Shown: piece by piece, positions 1 to 9,328 of the stretch | Layout of the letters: every line of letters starts with the position of its first letter | Numbering within the stretch: position 1 is the first letter of the stretch | Source: Actinomycetospora succinea | GTDB taxonomy: Bacteria; Actinomycetota; Actinomycetes; Mycobacteriales; Pseudonocardiaceae | Assembly: GCF_004363095.1 (NCBI RefSeq) | Contig: NZ_SNYO01000009.1 | Location: 1-64,000 of the forward strand | Length of the DNA stretch: 64,000 bases | Reading direction: 5' to 3' | Program-made: the position numbers and the translations under genes | Notes under the pieces: generated by a model | The model's database searches: none | What the model was told of the DNA's origin: nothing | Seen by the model: the letters and a program-made list of their open reading frames with translations, nothing else

Positions 1-91
1 CAGCTCCACAGCACTCCCGAGAGGTCCTCCCCTCAAGATCATTCAGACCGTGTCGTCACACGCGCTCAACCAACGTGTCCGGTCAGTACAC

Positions 92-322
92 CTAGGACGG
101 GGCGGTCCACGCCGCCGCCCGGGCGATGAGGTCGTCCAACCGCCGGTACGCGTTCTGCCGGCAGCACCCGAGCTCGCGCCGGGTCTCGAGCAGGCGCGTG
201 ACGGCGACGCCGGTGTCGGCGTCGACGACGCGCGTCGCGGACGGCAGCCCGCGGTCGGGGTCGTGGAGCGCGACGGCGGCGAGGCGCACCTCGGCGAGGA
301 GGTGCACCCGGACCGTCAGCAT
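92..322 (-). CDS. hypothetical small protein (76 aa)
   Basis: Short reading frame downstream of the PEBP gene on the same strand, ending in TAG. The start used is the ATG at 322. No longer in-frame ATG or GTG reaches back to the preceding gene, whose stop is at 375. The protein is a mixed Leu/Val/Arg-rich chain with two Cys (CC) in the middle and no signal peptide or membrane segment. I do not recognise the family. Codon use (G/C at third positions) fits a real gene better than the overlapping frames do, but at this GC content that is weak evidence. It could be a spurious frame. Confidence 0.4.
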   Translation of the reverse strand: MLTVRVHLLAEVRLAAVALHDPDRGLPSATRVVDADTGVAVTRLLETRRELGCCRQNAYRRLDDLIARAAAWTAPS

Positions 323-374
323 GCGGGGGCCGCCGCCGCGGGGTCCGCGGCGGCGGCACGACGGTCGCGCATGC

Positions 375-920
375 TCAGCGTTCGTAGACCGCGGTGAGGG
401 TCGCCCGGGCCAGGGTGTGGCTGAACAGGTTGAACCCCAGGAAGGCCGGGGTGGCGGCCCGCGGGATCCCCAGCGTCGGCACGTCGACCGCGTGCACGAC
501 GAAGTAGTAGTGATGGACCCCGTGTCCCTCGGGGGGCGCCGCCCCGAGGTACTGGTGGATGCCGGCGTCGTTCGGCAGCGCGATCGCCCCCTGCGGCAGC
601 CGGGAGCCGTCCGGGTCGCCCGCGGCCGCGACGAGCTCGGTGACGCCGGCCGGGATGTCGGCGACGGCCCAGTGCCAGAAGCCGCTGCCGGTCGGCGCGT
701 CCGGGTCGTAGCAGGTGACCACGAAGCTCTTCGTGGCCGTCGGGAAGCCCTGCCAGCGCAGGTGCGGCGACCGGTCCTCGCCGCCGGGCACGCCCATGAT
801 CCCGCTGGTGTGCGGCGGGGCGAGCGGCGTGCCGTCGGCGACGTCGGTGCTGGTCAGGGTGAAGGTCGGCACCTCCGGGAGGAAGGTGTACGGGTCGGGC
901 GGAGCGAGAGCGGTGGTCAT
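375..920 (-). CDS. YbhB/YbcL-family (PEBP-like) protein
   Basis: 181-aa protein of the phosphatidylethanolamine-binding / Raf-kinase-inhibitor-like family. Family marks visible are the SPHLRW block, the [15 protein letters not shown] block (the conserved D-P-D-A-P and H-W pair forming the anion-binding pocket) and the [11 protein letters not shown] strand near the C-terminus. There is no signal peptide, so it is probably cytoplasmic. The ATG at 920 follows GGGGAGACACG, a usable ribosome site. It lies 11 bases behind the GMC dehydrogenase and is likely the last or second-last gene of that operon. The physiological role of bacterial YbhB proteins is not established; ligand and function cannot be read from the sequence. 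Confidence 0.88.
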   Translation of the reverse strand: MTTALAPPDPYTFLPEVPTFTLTSTDVADGTPLAPPHTSGIMGVPGGEDRSPHLRWQGFPTATKSFVVTCYDPDAPTGSGFWHWAVADIPAGVTELVAAAGDPDGSRLPQGAIALPNDAGIHQYLGAAPPEGHGVHHYYFVVHAVDVPTLGIPRAATPAFLGFNLFSHTLARATLTAVYER

Positions 921-931
921 CGTGTCTCCCC

Positions 932-2500
932 TCAGGCCAGGGTCTTGGTGAGCTCGGTGGCGATGTACTCCGCCTGGCGCGTCGCCAGCGCGACGATCGT
1001 CAGGGTCGGGTTCGCCGCGGCGCCGGTCGTGAAGACGCTGCCGTCCGCGATGAACAGGTTCGGCACGTCGTGGGCGCGCCCGAACCGGTTGACGACGCCG
1101 TCGCCGGGCCGCTGGCTCATGCGCGCGGTCCCGAGGTTGTGCGTCGACGGGTAGGGCGGCGTCTCGATCGTGTTCTGCGCCCCGACGGCCTTGTAGACCG
1201 CCGCACCCTGCCGCTGGCCGTGGCGGCGCATCGCGACGTCGTTGGGGTGGTCGTCGAAGTGGACGTTCGCGACCGGCAGCCCGTGCTGGTCGACGGTGTC
1301 GCCGGAGAGCGTGACCCGGTTGTCGGCGCGCGGCATGTCCTCGCCGACGATCCACATCCCCGCGGTGTTGCGGTAGCCGTCGAGGAGGTCCGAGATGTGG
1401 CTGCCCCAGCGCCCCGGCGCGATGAACTTCGCGAGGAACGCGGGCCCGAGGGAGATCGTCTCCATGTAGTAGCCGCCGACGAAGCCGCGGTCGGTGTCGA
1501 GGCGGGACTCGTCGGCGATGACGCCGGCCATCGTCTCGCCGCGCCACATCCGCACGGGCTTGTCGAACTGCCCCCAGACGGTGCCGGTCGTGTGGCGCAT
1601 GTAGTTGCGGCCGACCTGGCCCGACGAGTTCGCGAGCCCGTCGGGGTGCTGCGCGGAGCCCGAGAGCAGGAGCAGGCGGGGGGTCTCGATCGAGTTGCCG
1701 GCGACGACGACCACCGCGGCGCGCTGGCGGCGCAGCGTCCCGTTGCGGTCGACGTAGAGCACACCGGTGGCCTTGCCCGACGCGTCGTGGAGGATCTGCG
1801 CGACGTGGCTCTCGGGGCGCAGGTCGAGGTTGCCGGTCTTCTCGGCCTTGGGCAGCTCGGCGACGAGCGTCGACCACTTCGAGCCGTGCTTGTCGCCCTG
1901 GAAGTTGAAGCCGTCCTGCAGCGTCGCCGGGCGGCCGTCGTACGGCTCGGCGTTGGTCGCGTAGGGCCCGGTCGAGTAGTACCGGTAGCCGAGCTTCTCG
2001 GCGCCGTTGGCGAAGACCTTGTAGTTGTTGTTGGCCGGCAGCGGCGGGCGCCCGTGGCGGTGCGTCACGCCCATCTTGATCTCGGCCTTGTCGTAGTACG
2101 GCTCGAGCTCGCCCAGCGCGATCGGCCAGTCGAGCAGGCTCGCGCCCTCGACGTCGCCGTAGGTCGAGCGAGCGGTGAACTCGTGCGGCTTGAAGCGCGG
2201 GCAGGCGCCCGCCCAGTGGGTGGTCGTGCCGCCGACGGCCTTGACCAGCCACGCCGGCAGGTTCGGGAAGTCCTTCGCGACCTGCCAGCTGCCCGACGTG
2301 GTGCGCGCGTCGGACCAGGCCATCTGCGCGAAGGCCGGCCACTCGTCCTGGTGGTAGTCCGGCCCGGTCAGGTGCGGGCCGGCCTCCAGGACCACGGTCT
2401 TGAAACCGCGCTGGCAGAGCTCGTTGGCGACCGTGCCGCCGCCGGCACCGGAGCCGACCACCACCACGACGTCGGAGTCGTCGTACTCGAAGCGGGTCAT
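932..2500 (-). CDS. GMC-family FAD oxidoreductase (gluconate/sorbitol/fructose dehydrogenase type)
   Basis: 522-aa glucose-methanol-choline oxidoreductase. An N-terminal Rossmann ADP-binding motif (VVGSGAGGG, about residues 12-20) is followed by an acidic second-strand end (VLEAG). The C-terminal GMC domain carries the catalytic His in [10 protein letters not shown] and the Asn of [12 protein letters not shown]. The ATG at 2500 overlaps the stop of the preceding gene by four bases (ATGA), so the two are translationally coupled. That partner resembles the small subunit of membrane gluconate 2-dehydrogenase-type enzymes, in which the GMC chain is the catalytic large subunit and electrons normally pass to a cytochrome c subunit. 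No cytochrome gene is present here, so the electron acceptor is unknown. The substrate is probably a sugar, sugar acid or polyol; it cannot be fixed from sequence. Confidence 0.88.
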   Translation of the reverse strand: MTRFEYDDSDVVVVVGSGAGGGTVANELCQRGFKTVVLEAGPHLTGPDYHQDEWPAFAQMAWSDARTTSGSWQVAKDFPNLPAWLVKAVGGTTTHWAGACPRFKPHEFTARSTYGDVEGASLLDWPIALGELEPYYDKAEIKMGVTHRHGRPPLPANNNYKVFANGAEKLGYRYYSTGPYATNAEPYDGRPATLQDGFNFQGDKHGSKWSTLVAELPKAEKTGNLDLRPESHVAQILHDASGKATGVLYVDRNGTLRRQRAAVVVVAGNSIETPRLLLLSGSAQHPDGLANSSGQVGRNYMRHTTGTVWGQFDKPVRMWRGETMAGVIADESRLDTDRGFVGGYYMETISLGPAFLAKFIAPGRWGSHISDLLDGYRNTAGMWIVGEDMPRADNRVTLSGDTVDQHGLPVANVHFDDHPNDVAMRRHGQRQGAAVYKAVGAQNTIETPPYPSTHNLGTARMSQRPGDGVVNRFGRAHDVPNLFIADGSVFTTGAAANPTLTIVALATRQAEYIATELTKTLA

Positions 2501-2937
2501 GCCGGCACCTCTCCCTCGAACTCGATCTTCGGGTCGGGCAGCCAGTCCAGGTCGTCGAAGCCCCGGTCGGCGTAGCCGCCCTTGTCGTACGAGGGGCCCT
2601 CGTAGCCGAGGAGGTCCCACACCTCGCGGTCGCTGTAGAGCGTCACCACGGCGCTGTCCACGATCGCGGTCAGGAACGGCGAGCCGTCCGCCCCGCGCAG
2701 GACCGCCGCGGCGGTGTCCGCGTCCAGCTCGGAGAACGGGACGTCGCGCTGCGCGTCCAGTTCCCCGAGGCCCTGCAGCAACTGCGCGAGGAACCGCGGA
2801 TTCGTGCCGGCCTCGGCGATCACCGCGTCCGCGGCGCGCTCGTAGGGTCCGCGCGGGAACGTGCTGTGCGGGAATGCCGCGTACACCACGTTCACCAACG
2901 TCTGGCGGTCCTGCGCCGTCAACAACGTGCTTCCCAC
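2497..2937 (-). CDS. gluconate 2-dehydrogenase subunit 3 family protein
   Basis: 146-aa protein matching the small accessory subunit found with GMC-type membrane sugar dehydrogenases. The pattern [20 protein letters not shown] at the N-terminus and the [19 protein letters not shown] block near the C-terminus are characteristic. The GTG at 2937 has GAGAGG upstream and is taken as the start. Unlike many family members it shows no twin-arginine leader, which suggests the complex may stay on the cytoplasmic side or be exported by a partner. It is coupled by ATGA to the GMC gene. Its likely job is folding and stability of the large subunit, by analogy. Confidence 0.8.
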   Translation of the reverse strand: MGSTLLTAQDRQTLVNVVYAAFPHSTFPRGPYERAADAVIAEAGTNPRFLAQLLQGLGELDAQRDVPFSELDADTAAAVLRGADGSPFLTAIVDSAVVTLYSDREVWDLLGYEGPSYDKGGYADRGFDDLDWLPDPKIEFEGEVPA

Positions 2938-3044
2938 CGCACCCGTCCTCTCTCGTGATGGCGTTCTCGGGGCGTGCTCGTCCGGCCGGCGTCCTCGTGG
3001 ACGTCGGAAGTGGTGTGGTGGTGGTGTTCCTTGCTGTCCGCCGA

Positions 3045-4517
3045 CTAGGTCGGCGACGGGTTCTCGGCGGGGATCCGGATGCCGTACCGGGCGATGCGGC
3101 GGTAGATCGTGGAGCGGCTCATGCCGAGACGGCTCGCGGCCCGCGCGGGTGTCGCGCCGGGCTCGGCGAGGGCGCGGACGATCTCGTCGCGCTCGAGGGT
3201 CTCCATGCGGGTCAGCTGGTGGTGGGTGCCCGTGAAGACCTCCGGCGGGAGGTCGCGCTCGGAGACGAGGTCGGTGCGGGCGACGGCGCGGCGCACGACG
3301 TCGCGCAGCTGGGCGACGTTGCCGGGCCAGTGGTAGGCGGTGAGGACCTGCTCGGCGCCCGCGGTGAAGCGCACGGCGCGGTGCCGCGCGTCGCGGGCGA
3401 ACCAGCGGGCGAGCGGCAGGACGTCGTCGCGGCGGTGGCGCAGGGCCGGGACCTCGACCACCGTGCCGACCAGCGGGCGCAGCACGTCGGGGACCGCGAC
3501 CGGGTCCTCGGCGGTGAGCGAGAGCTGGGCGCCGTCGCCCGTCACGAGCCCGGCGAGCTCGCTGGCCACCCAGGCCGGGAGCCGGTCGACGCGCGCGACG
3601 ATGACGCCGGTCCCGGGCTTGCCCAGCTCCGGGGACCACAGCGCCCACCACGACGCCACGTCCTCCGGCTCCGGCGGGCGGACGTGCAGGACACGGCGCC
3701 CGCGGGCCTGGACCGCGCCCAGCAGCGCGCCCTTGCCGACGCCCGGCTCGCCGACGACGGCCACGCCCCGGCCGGCGCGCAGGGCCGTGCGCGCGGTGTC
3801 GGCGGCGGCGCGCCACTCGACGCCGAGGTGCTCGAGGCACGGTGCCTCGTCCTCGTCCTGCCGGGTCCGCACGCGGACCACCCGGCCGCGGCTCGCCGGG
3901 CGCGCCTCGCGGCCCTGGCCGCGGGCGAGCATGAGCGCCTCGGTGGTCCGGGCGGCGGTCCTCGCGAGGGCCAGCAGCAGGTGGGAGGACTGCTGCGACC
4001 AGGTCGTGAGGTTGACGCTGCCGAGCAGGTCGCCGGTCACCGGGTCGGCGACGGGCGCCGCGGCGCACGTGTAGCCCCAGAGCCGCGTGGAGTAGTGCTG
4101 GTCGGCGCGCACGAGGGTCGGCACCCGGTCGGCCAGCGCGAGCCCCAGCCCGGTGGTGCCGGTGGTGCGCTCGGAGTAGTCGAACCCGGGGGCCAGGGAG
4201 ACGCCGTCGAGGGCGCCCAGCAGGACGCGGTCGCTGCACACGCGGTTGAGGACCAGGCACTCGGGATCGGTGAGCATGAGGCTCACCGGTTCGTCGGCGA
4301 GCGTCTCGTGCAGTTCCGTGAGGACCTGGTGGCCCGATTCGAAGAACAGCGACTGGTCGTCGACGGCACCGGCGAACTCGGGCTCGACGTCGTCCAGCGA
4401 GACGCCGTATCCGGCGCTGCGCTTCCAGGACGCCACGAGACGCTGCGGCAGCACCGCGGGATCGCGATCACGCGAGCGCGCCAGCTGCTCGCGTGCGCAC
4501 AGATCCGTCTCGGTCAT
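3045..4517 (-). CDS. GAF / AAA-like / Fis-HTH transcriptional regulator (AcoR-like)
   Basis: 490-aa regulator. Residues about 60-190 form a GAF-like sensor region, about 225-415 an AAA+-like core, and 436-477 a Fis-type helix-turn-helix (ATPARAASRLGMSRSTIYRR). Walker A is clear (GEPGVGKG, 256-263), as are the VPALRHRRDDV and WPGNVAQLRD blocks typical of sigma-54 activators. The GAFTGA loop that contacts sigma-54 is missing, and the core is shortened. This suits an actinobacterium, a group that lacks sigma-54, so it must work in another way. The ATG at 4517 is chosen for the GGGGGAAAGG ribosome site; an upstream in-frame GTG would add 53 Arg/Pro-rich residues. It precedes the GMC operon by 107 bases on the same strand and probably controls it. 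An iron-box-like palindrome lies 139 bases upstream. Confidence 0.85.
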   Translation of the reverse strand: MTETDLCAREQLARSRDRDPAVLPQRLVASWKRSAGYGVSLDDVEPEFAGAVDDQSLFFESGHQVLTELHETLADEPVSLMLTDPECLVLNRVCSDRVLLGALDGVSLAPGFDYSERTTGTTGLGLALADRVPTLVRADQHYSTRLWGYTCAAAPVADPVTGDLLGSVNLTTWSQQSSHLLLALARTAARTTEALMLARGQGREARPASRGRVVRVRTRQDEDEAPCLEHLGVEWRAAADTARTALRAGRGVAVVGEPGVGKGALLGAVQARGRRVLHVRPPEPEDVASWWALWSPELGKPGTGVIVARVDRLPAWVASELAGLVTGDGAQLSLTAEDPVAVPDVLRPLVGTVVEVPALRHRRDDVLPLARWFARDARHRAVRFTAGAEQVLTAYHWPGNVAQLRDVVRRAVARTDLVSERDLPPEVFTGTHHQLTRMETLERDEIVRALAEPGATPARAASRLGMSRSTIYRRIARYGIRIPAENPSPT

Positions 4518-4655
4518 CTCGGCCTTTCCCCCGCGCTTCGTCGCGCCCCGGAACGTCATCGACTGTGGCAGAGACGACAACGGAGGGAACCGTCTCCGAG
4601 TGTCAACCTGAGACGCCCCGCTCCCCGGCGGGCGTGCTCGGTGAACCTCGGCGAC

Positions 4656-4676
4656 ATGAGGTGAGGCTAACCTCAT
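4656..4676. promoter_or_regulatory. candidate DtxR/IdeR iron box (21-bp palindrome)
   Basis: Perfect inverted repeat with arms ATGAGGT and ACCTCAT separated by seven bases. The core at 4657-4675 agrees at 16 of 19 positions with the DtxR/IdeR/DmdR consensus TTAGGTTAGGCTAACCTAA. It lies between the phosphatase gene and the AAA-type regulator, both on the minus strand, and so probably acts on the regulator's promoter. Iron control of this locus is inference. Confidence 0.6.
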
Positions 4677-4699
4677 ATCGGGAGGATGCGACAGCCCCG

Positions 4700-5137
4700 T
4701 CAGCCGGCCGCGCCGTAGCGCAGGCCCCGCACGACCGCAGTGCTGTCGGCGACGGTGAGGACGAGCAGGCGGTCGAACTCGGTCGCGAGGATCGGCGTGA
4801 CCGGGTCGCCGAACAGGGCGACGACCAGCTCGGGCACCGTGTTGCTGTGCCCCGCGACGAGGACCGTCGCGCCGAGCTCCCCGCGCCGCAGGGCGTCGGC
4901 CCGGTCCGCCGGCCGGTCCTCGACGAGCAGCTCGAGACCGGGCCGCTCGTCGAGGACCTGGGCCACCGTCTCGCGGGTGCGCCGCAGCGTCGACACGACC
5001 ACGGTGTCGATGACGAGGTCGCGCACGACGTGGGCGAGCGCCGCGGCACGCCGGCGTCCGGCCGCGCTCAGAGACGGGTCGCCGCCGGCCTCCGGATCCG
5101 TGATGTCGGCGTGCCGGACCGCGAGCACGGTGATCAT
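4700..5137 (-). CDS. histidine phosphatase superfamily protein (SixA-like)
   Basis: 145-aa single-domain protein with the N-terminal phosphate-binding motif VRHAD (His the likely phospho-acceptor; the usual RHG is RHA here) and the second catalytic His in VAGHSNTVPELV. Its length matches SixA-type phosphohistidine phosphatases rather than full phosphoglycerate mutases. No signal peptide is seen, so it is cytosolic. It starts with ATG at 5137, ten bases after the stop of the upstream protease gene, so the two may be co-transcribed. Substrate unknown: SixA homologues act on phosphohistidine proteins, others on small phosphate esters. Confidence 0.82.
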   Translation of the reverse strand: MITVLAVRHADITDPEAGGDPSLSAAGRRRAAALAHVVRDLVIDTVVVSTLRRTRETVAQVLDERPGLELLVEDRPADRADALRRGELGATVLVAGHSNTVPELVVALFGDPVTPILATEFDRLLVLTVADSTAVVRGLRYGAAG

Positions 5138-5146
5138 CGACGCCGC

Positions 5147-6436
5147 TCAGACCGACGTGTGGACCACGGCGGGACGCAACCCGCAGTCATCGAGCGAGCG
5201 ACGGAAGAGCTGCGCCGTGCGCGGCAGGAGATCGATGCGACGCCAGGCGAAGCACTCGCGGATGATCTGGCCGTGCTCGCCGTCCGCGATCTCGCGGTCG
5301 GCGGCGACGAGCCCCGCGAAGACGTCGTGATAGGTCATGAAGTCCGGCGACAGGCTCGACCACGTCGCCGCGAGGAGCTTGCCCATCTGGTCGCGTGCCT
5401 TGAGCAGGGAGGCTTTGAACTCCTCCTCGTTCCCGTCGTAGGCCGCGGCGAACTCCTGCGCGATGTCGCGGAGGTCCCCCGGCCCGGTCGGGGTGTTCGT
5501 CGACCGCTCGCGGAGCTCGGCGGTGATCAGCTTGTGGTCCACGAGGTCTTGCTGGAAGAGCTCGACCATGGTGTCGAAGACCGCTCCGGTGAGCGGCAGC
5601 GACCGTTCGTGGGGCTCCGTGCCCACGTCGCTCATGCGCTTCGCGTTGAGCGCGACGCGGATCTGGCGTGCGTCGGAGAGCTCGCCGACGCGGTCCAGGC
5701 CGTTGACCGTCAGTAGGTTGCCCTTCGTCTCGGCGAGGAGCTTGTCGACGAAGGTGTCGAAGTGCAGCAGCGCCACGATCGCGGTGAGGTCACCGGCCGA
5801 CTCGTGGAACCCGCCGTAGTCGATCCCGCGATCGCTCGGGTTCTGCGGCACCCCGACCTGCGAGAAGATGATGCTGTGCCCGAGCTCGTGGGCGAGGACG
5901 TCGAAATTCTCGCAATAGGGCCGGTCGTGGTCGATCGTGCCGTTCGGCGTGCGGCCGAAGCCGAACTCGAGGAAACCGAAACCGGACTGCGCGTTGTCCC
6001 ACTCGATGAGGGGGATCATCTCGAGGCGAGCGAACGCGGCCTCGAAGTGCCACGGGATCTCGTGGCCGAAGTAGTCCTCCCAGATGTCGAGGACGCGGCG
6101 CACCGTGGCGTACATGGTGGCCGCCTTGAAATCGCGGGAGTTCGGGTTGAGGTGCGTGAAGTGCCCGTCCGACCCGGCCGTCACCGGCGGGTGGCTCTCC
6201 CCCTCGAACGGCGGGCCGCTCACGCCCGACTCGTAGGGCAGCTTGAACTTCGCGTCGACGACGTACATGCGGTCGTCCGCGGGCCCGGGGAGGACCTTCG
6301 CGGGCGGGGTCGAGACGGTGACCGTCTCGGGCGTCGCGAACAGCGGCGCACCGCTCGACGTCAGGAAACGCGGCTGCGGGAACAGCAGGAACCTGGTTCC
6401 CTCGGCGGCGAGTCGTTTGTCCAGTTCGACCGACAT
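5147..6436 (-). CDS. gluzincin-type zinc metalloprotease-like protein
   Basis: 429-aa protein with a zinc-binding motif HELGH at residues 183-187 and a downstream GGFHESAGDLTA segment (Glu212) that resembles the third zinc ligand region of thermolysin/fungalysin-type gluzincins (H-E-x-x-H ... E-x-x-x-D). The flanks are rich in aromatic and acidic residues. There is no signal peptide or propeptide, which is unusual because most M4/M36 enzymes are exported; it may be cytoplasmic or leave by a non-classical route. The ATG at 6436 has only a weak purine stretch upstream (GGGGAT). The 193-base gap before it (6437-6629) is less GC-rich than its surroundings and probably holds its promoter. Proteolytic activity is an inference from the motif. 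Confidence 0.7.
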   Translation of the reverse strand: MSVELDKRLAAEGTRFLLFPQPRFLTSSGAPLFATPETVTVSTPPAKVLPGPADDRMYVVDAKFKLPYESGVSGPPFEGESHPPVTAGSDGHFTHLNPNSRDFKAATMYATVRRVLDIWEDYFGHEIPWHFEAAFARLEMIPLIEWDNAQSGFGFLEFGFGRTPNGTIDHDRPYCENFDVLAHELGHSIIFSQVGVPQNPSDRGIDYGGFHESAGDLTAIVALLHFDTFVDKLLAETKGNLLTVNGLDRVGELSDARQIRVALNAKRMSDVGTEPHERSLPLTGAVFDTMVELFQQDLVDHKLITAELRERSTNTPTGPGDLRDIAQEFAAAYDGNEEEFKASLLKARDQMGKLLAATWSSLSPDFMTYHDVFAGLVAADREIADGEHGQIIRECFAWRRIDLLPRTAQLFRRSLDDCGLRPAVVHTSV

Positions 6437-6629
6437 GGCGATCCCCCGTGCAGAATTGGATTCGTGTGCCGGGAAGGATGCGCGCTCTCGCCCGATCGAA
6501 TCCAGGGCCGGGACCGAGTTGTGACCGAGCGATTCCGTTCGTGCGCGCGCGATCGCCGAGGGTCATCAATTCTTTCATTCTCGGCGGAGGTGAAAGCCGA
6601 TCTCTGAATTTCCGTCCACGAATGGCGTA

Positions 6630-8153
6630 TCAGACCTGCGCCCAGGTCGGATCCCGCAGCAGCTCGACCGCGACGTCGACGTCGTCGGTCAGCGGGCGGT
6701 CCTCGGTGCGGGGGTCGAGCACCTCCTCGGCGCGGGCCAGGGCCTCCTCGACCGGCATCGGCCCGTCCGCCGCGACCTGCCACCCCTCGCGGCGCCGCAG
6801 GCGCAGGGCTCGGACGGCCGCGACGAGCTCGCACGCCAGCACCCGCGTGTAGGCGGTGGCCACCTCCGCGGTGGCCCGGGCGGCCTGGGTCGAGAAGCTC
6901 GCGTGGTCCTCCAGGCCGCGGGACACCACCGCGCTCCCGAGGGTCACCGGCAGCGCGGCCTGGCGCAGTGCCGCGAGCGCGTCGTGGCTCATGTACTCGA
7001 GGATCATCACCCCGGAGCTGCCGGGCGGGCCGTCGGCGAGGAACGCCCGCAGGCCGGTCTGCTCGGGTTCGACGAGGTCGCCGAGGCGCGCCGCGGAGAG
7101 CTCGGCGACGCCGTGCACGCAGGCGCGGACGTGGTCGAGCGCGCCGGCCACGTAGGCGGTGTGGAAGTGCGCGTGGTGGTAGGCGTCGTCCTCGGCGACG
7201 GCGATCATGGGGTTCTCCGCGCCGGCGTTGACCTCGACGTCGAGCACGCCGTGCAGCATGTCCAGGGCGTCGATCGCCGGGCCGTTGACCTGCGGGAACG
7301 CGCGCAGACCGAACGGGTCCTGGATGCGGCGACCCTTCGGCGGGGTGCGCTCCATGCCGAGCAGGTGGCGCATCCGCTGCGCGCAGCGCATCTGGCCGGG
7401 ATGTGGGCGGGCGCGGTGCACCGGGTCGGCGTAGGCCTCGGGGCTGCCGTCGAGAGCGAGGTACGACAGCGCCGCCACGGCGTGGCTCGAGGCGAGGACG
7501 ACGTCGAGCGTGCCCGCGGCGAGCGCGGCCTCGGCGAGGGTGACCGCGTTGCTCGACACGAACGCGAGCGCGTCGCCGGCGTCGACCGGGACGGGGCGGT
7601 GCGCCGGCGGCACCGTGTCCCACGCCCCCTCCCCCGCGAGCGCCAGCGCGATCTGGGCGAGCGGGGCGAGGTCGCCGGTCCCGATCGCGCCGAGGCGGTG
7701 CACGACGGGCAGGGCGTCGGCGGCGAACGCGTCGGCCAGCGCCCGCACGAGCGCCGGCGACACCCCGGAGCGCCCGGCGAGGAGCTGGTTGAGCCGGATG
7801 AGCAGCGCCGCGCGCACGAGCTCGGGGGCGAGCCGGTCCCCCGCGCCGCCGGAGTGGCTGCGGAGGAGGCGCAGGCCGTGCTCACCCTGCTCCGGAGCCA
7901 GCTCGTCCCGGTTGGCGCCGACGCCGGTGGTGCGCCCGTACACCGCCCGGCGGGTGCTGAGGTCCGCCCCGAGCCGGGCCGCGCGCTCCACGCGGGCGAG
8001 CGCGCCGCGGTCGAGGTGCAGGTCGGTGGGCCCGGGGGTGCGCGCGACCGCGGCGACCGTGCGGGCGGTGATCGAGGAGCCGCCGAGCCAGAGCGGCGGG
8101 CGGCCCTCAAGGGGGACGTCCGCGACGGGCCGGGCGGGGCTGTCGGTGCTCAC
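6630..8153 (-). CDS. hutH: aromatic amino acid lyase, histidine ammonia-lyase-like (HutH)
   Basis: 507-aa member of the HAL/PAL family, last gene of the hut operon, expected to deaminate histidine to urocanate. Recognisable blocks are [10 protein letters not shown] (72-81, the active-site Tyr loop), GTGDLAPL (158-165), [16 protein letters not shown] and NAGAENPMI. In canonical enzymes an internal Ala-Ser-Gly cyclises to the MIO cofactor, giving the context GASGDLAPL; here the triplet is Gly158-Thr159-Gly160, so the serine is replaced by threonine. I read this from codons GGG ACC GGC on the minus strand. Either a variant cofactor forms or the enzyme is altered. It starts at GTG 8153 overlapping the hutI stop (GTGA), so translation is coupled. 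Placement in the hut operon is the main argument for histidine as substrate. Confidence 0.85.
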   Translation of the reverse strand: MSTDSPARPVADVPLEGRPPLWLGGSSITARTVAAVARTPGPTDLHLDRGALARVERAARLGADLSTRRAVYGRTTGVGANRDELAPEQGEHGLRLLRSHSGGAGDRLAPELVRAALLIRLNQLLAGRSGVSPALVRALADAFAADALPVVHRLGAIGTGDLAPLAQIALALAGEGAWDTVPPAHRPVPVDAGDALAFVSSNAVTLAEAALAAGTLDVVLASSHAVAALSYLALDGSPEAYADPVHRARPHPGQMRCAQRMRHLLGMERTPPKGRRIQDPFGLRAFPQVNGPAIDALDMLHGVLDVEVNAGAENPMIAVAEDDAYHHAHFHTAYVAGALDHVRACVHGVAELSAARLGDLVEPEQTGLRAFLADGPPGSSGVMILEYMSHDALAALRQAALPVTLGSAVVSRGLEDHASFSTQAARATAEVATAYTRVLACELVAAVRALRLRRREGWQVAADGPMPVEEALARAEEVLDPRTEDRPLTDDVDVAVELLRDPTWAQV

Positions 8154-9328
8154 GGGCGGACCTCCTCGGGGCCGGGGGTGACGGGGACGCGGCGCCCGGC
8201 CCGCCACACCGCCGCGGTCAGCGGCACGCCGGGGCGCTGGGCGAGGTGCACGACGGTCGGCGCGTCGAGCACGTGCAGGTCGGCGCGGGCGCCGACGCGC
8301 AGGTGGCCGACGTCGTCGCGGCGCAGCGCCCGCGCGCCACCGAGCGTCGCGGCCCGGACGGCCTCGGGCACGGAGAGGCCGCACTGCAGGACGGCGAGGG
8401 CGACACAGAGCGCCATGGACGTGGTGTAGCAGCTCCCCGGGTTGGCGTTGCTGGCCAGCGCGACGGTCGCGCCCGCGTCCACCAGGCGCCGGGCCGGCGG
8501 CGGGGGCTGGCCGGTGGAGAGGTCGCAGGCGGGCAGCAGCGTCGCCACCGTGTCCGACGCGGCCAGGGCGTCGACGTCCGCGTCGGCCAAGTGCGTGGCG
8601 TGGTCGACCGACGCGGCGCCGCCCGCCACCGCGACGGCGACCCCGGGGCCCCGGCCGAGCTGGTTGCCGTGCACCCGCCCGCCGAGACCGCGCGCGGCGC
8701 CGGCGGCGAGGACCCGGGCGGCGGCGTCGCCGTCGAACGCGCCGTCCTCGCAGAAGACGTCGATCCACCGGACGTCGTCGGCGACCGCGTCGAGCATCGG
8801 GCCGCAGACGAGGTCGAGGTAGGCGTCGGTGGTGGTGCCGGTCGGGGTGAGGTGGGCGCCGAGGAACGTGACCTCGTCGACCTCCGCCGCCGCGATCCGG
8901 GCGGCGCGGACCTCGTCGGCGACCGTGAGCCCGTAGCCGGTCTTGGTCTCCAGGCACGTCGTGCCCTGCCGGGCCGCCTCGGCGACGTGGCGGCGCAGGC
9001 GCGCGGCGAGGTCGGCGTCGGACGCCGCGCGGGTCGCGTCCACCGTGGTCCGGATGCCGCCCGCGGCGTAGGGCCGGCCGGCGACCCGCTGTGCGAACTC
9101 CTCGCCCCGGTCGCCGGCGAAGACGAGGTGGGTGTGACTGTCGACCCAGCCGGGCAGCACCGCGCGGCCGTCGACGTCGACCGCGTGGTCGGCGGCCGGG
9201 GCGTCGGCCGCGCGCCCGGTCCAGGCGATGCGGTCGCCGTCGATCACCACGGCGAAGGGGCCCGGTCCGTCGGGACCCTCGGGGTCGTGGGTCGTCAGCT
9301 CACCGATCCCGGTGATCAGCTCCGTCAT
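8150..9328 (-). CDS. hutI: imidazolonepropionase
   Basis: 392-aa amidohydrolase-fold enzyme hydrolysing 4-imidazolone-5-propanoate to N-formimino-L-glutamate, the third step of histidine breakdown. Seen: the metal-binding H-x-H in [18 protein letters not shown], the substrate-loop TKTGYGL, HGNQLG and the [11 protein letters not shown] segment typical of HutI. The ATG at 9328 overlaps the hutF stop by four bases (ATGA) and its own stop overlaps hutH. Length matches the family (about 390-410 aa). Cytosolic. Confidence 0.95.
   Translation of the reverse strand: MTELITGIGELTTHDPEGPDGPGPFAVVIDGDRIAWTGRAADAPAADHAVDVDGRAVLPGWVDSHTHLVFAGDRGEEFAQRVAGRPYAAGGIRTTVDATRAASDADLAARLRRHVAEAARQGTTCLETKTGYGLTVADEVRAARIAAAEVDEVTFLGAHLTPTGTTTDAYLDLVCGPMLDAVADDVRWIDVFCEDGAFDGDAAARVLAAGAARGLGGRVHGNQLGRGPGVAVAVAGGAASVDHATHLADADVDALAASDTVATLLPACDLSTGQPPPPARRLVDAGATVALASNANPGSCYTTSMALCVALAVLQCGLSVPEAVRAATLGGARALRRDDVGHLRVGARADLHVLDAPTVVHLAQRPGVPLTAAVWRAGRRVPVTPGPEEVRP

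Noticed and set aside
4571-4596. GAGACG ... CGTCTC inverted repeat upstream of the AAA-type regulator
   Set aside because: Six-base arms 14 bases apart in GC-rich sequence; no symmetry beyond the arms, likely chance.
2400-4664. Long open frame on the plus strand opposite the GMC and regulator genes
   Set aside because: Arg/Pro/Gly-rich translation with no family motif; the minus strand carries recognisable proteins throughout. A high-GC antisense shadow.
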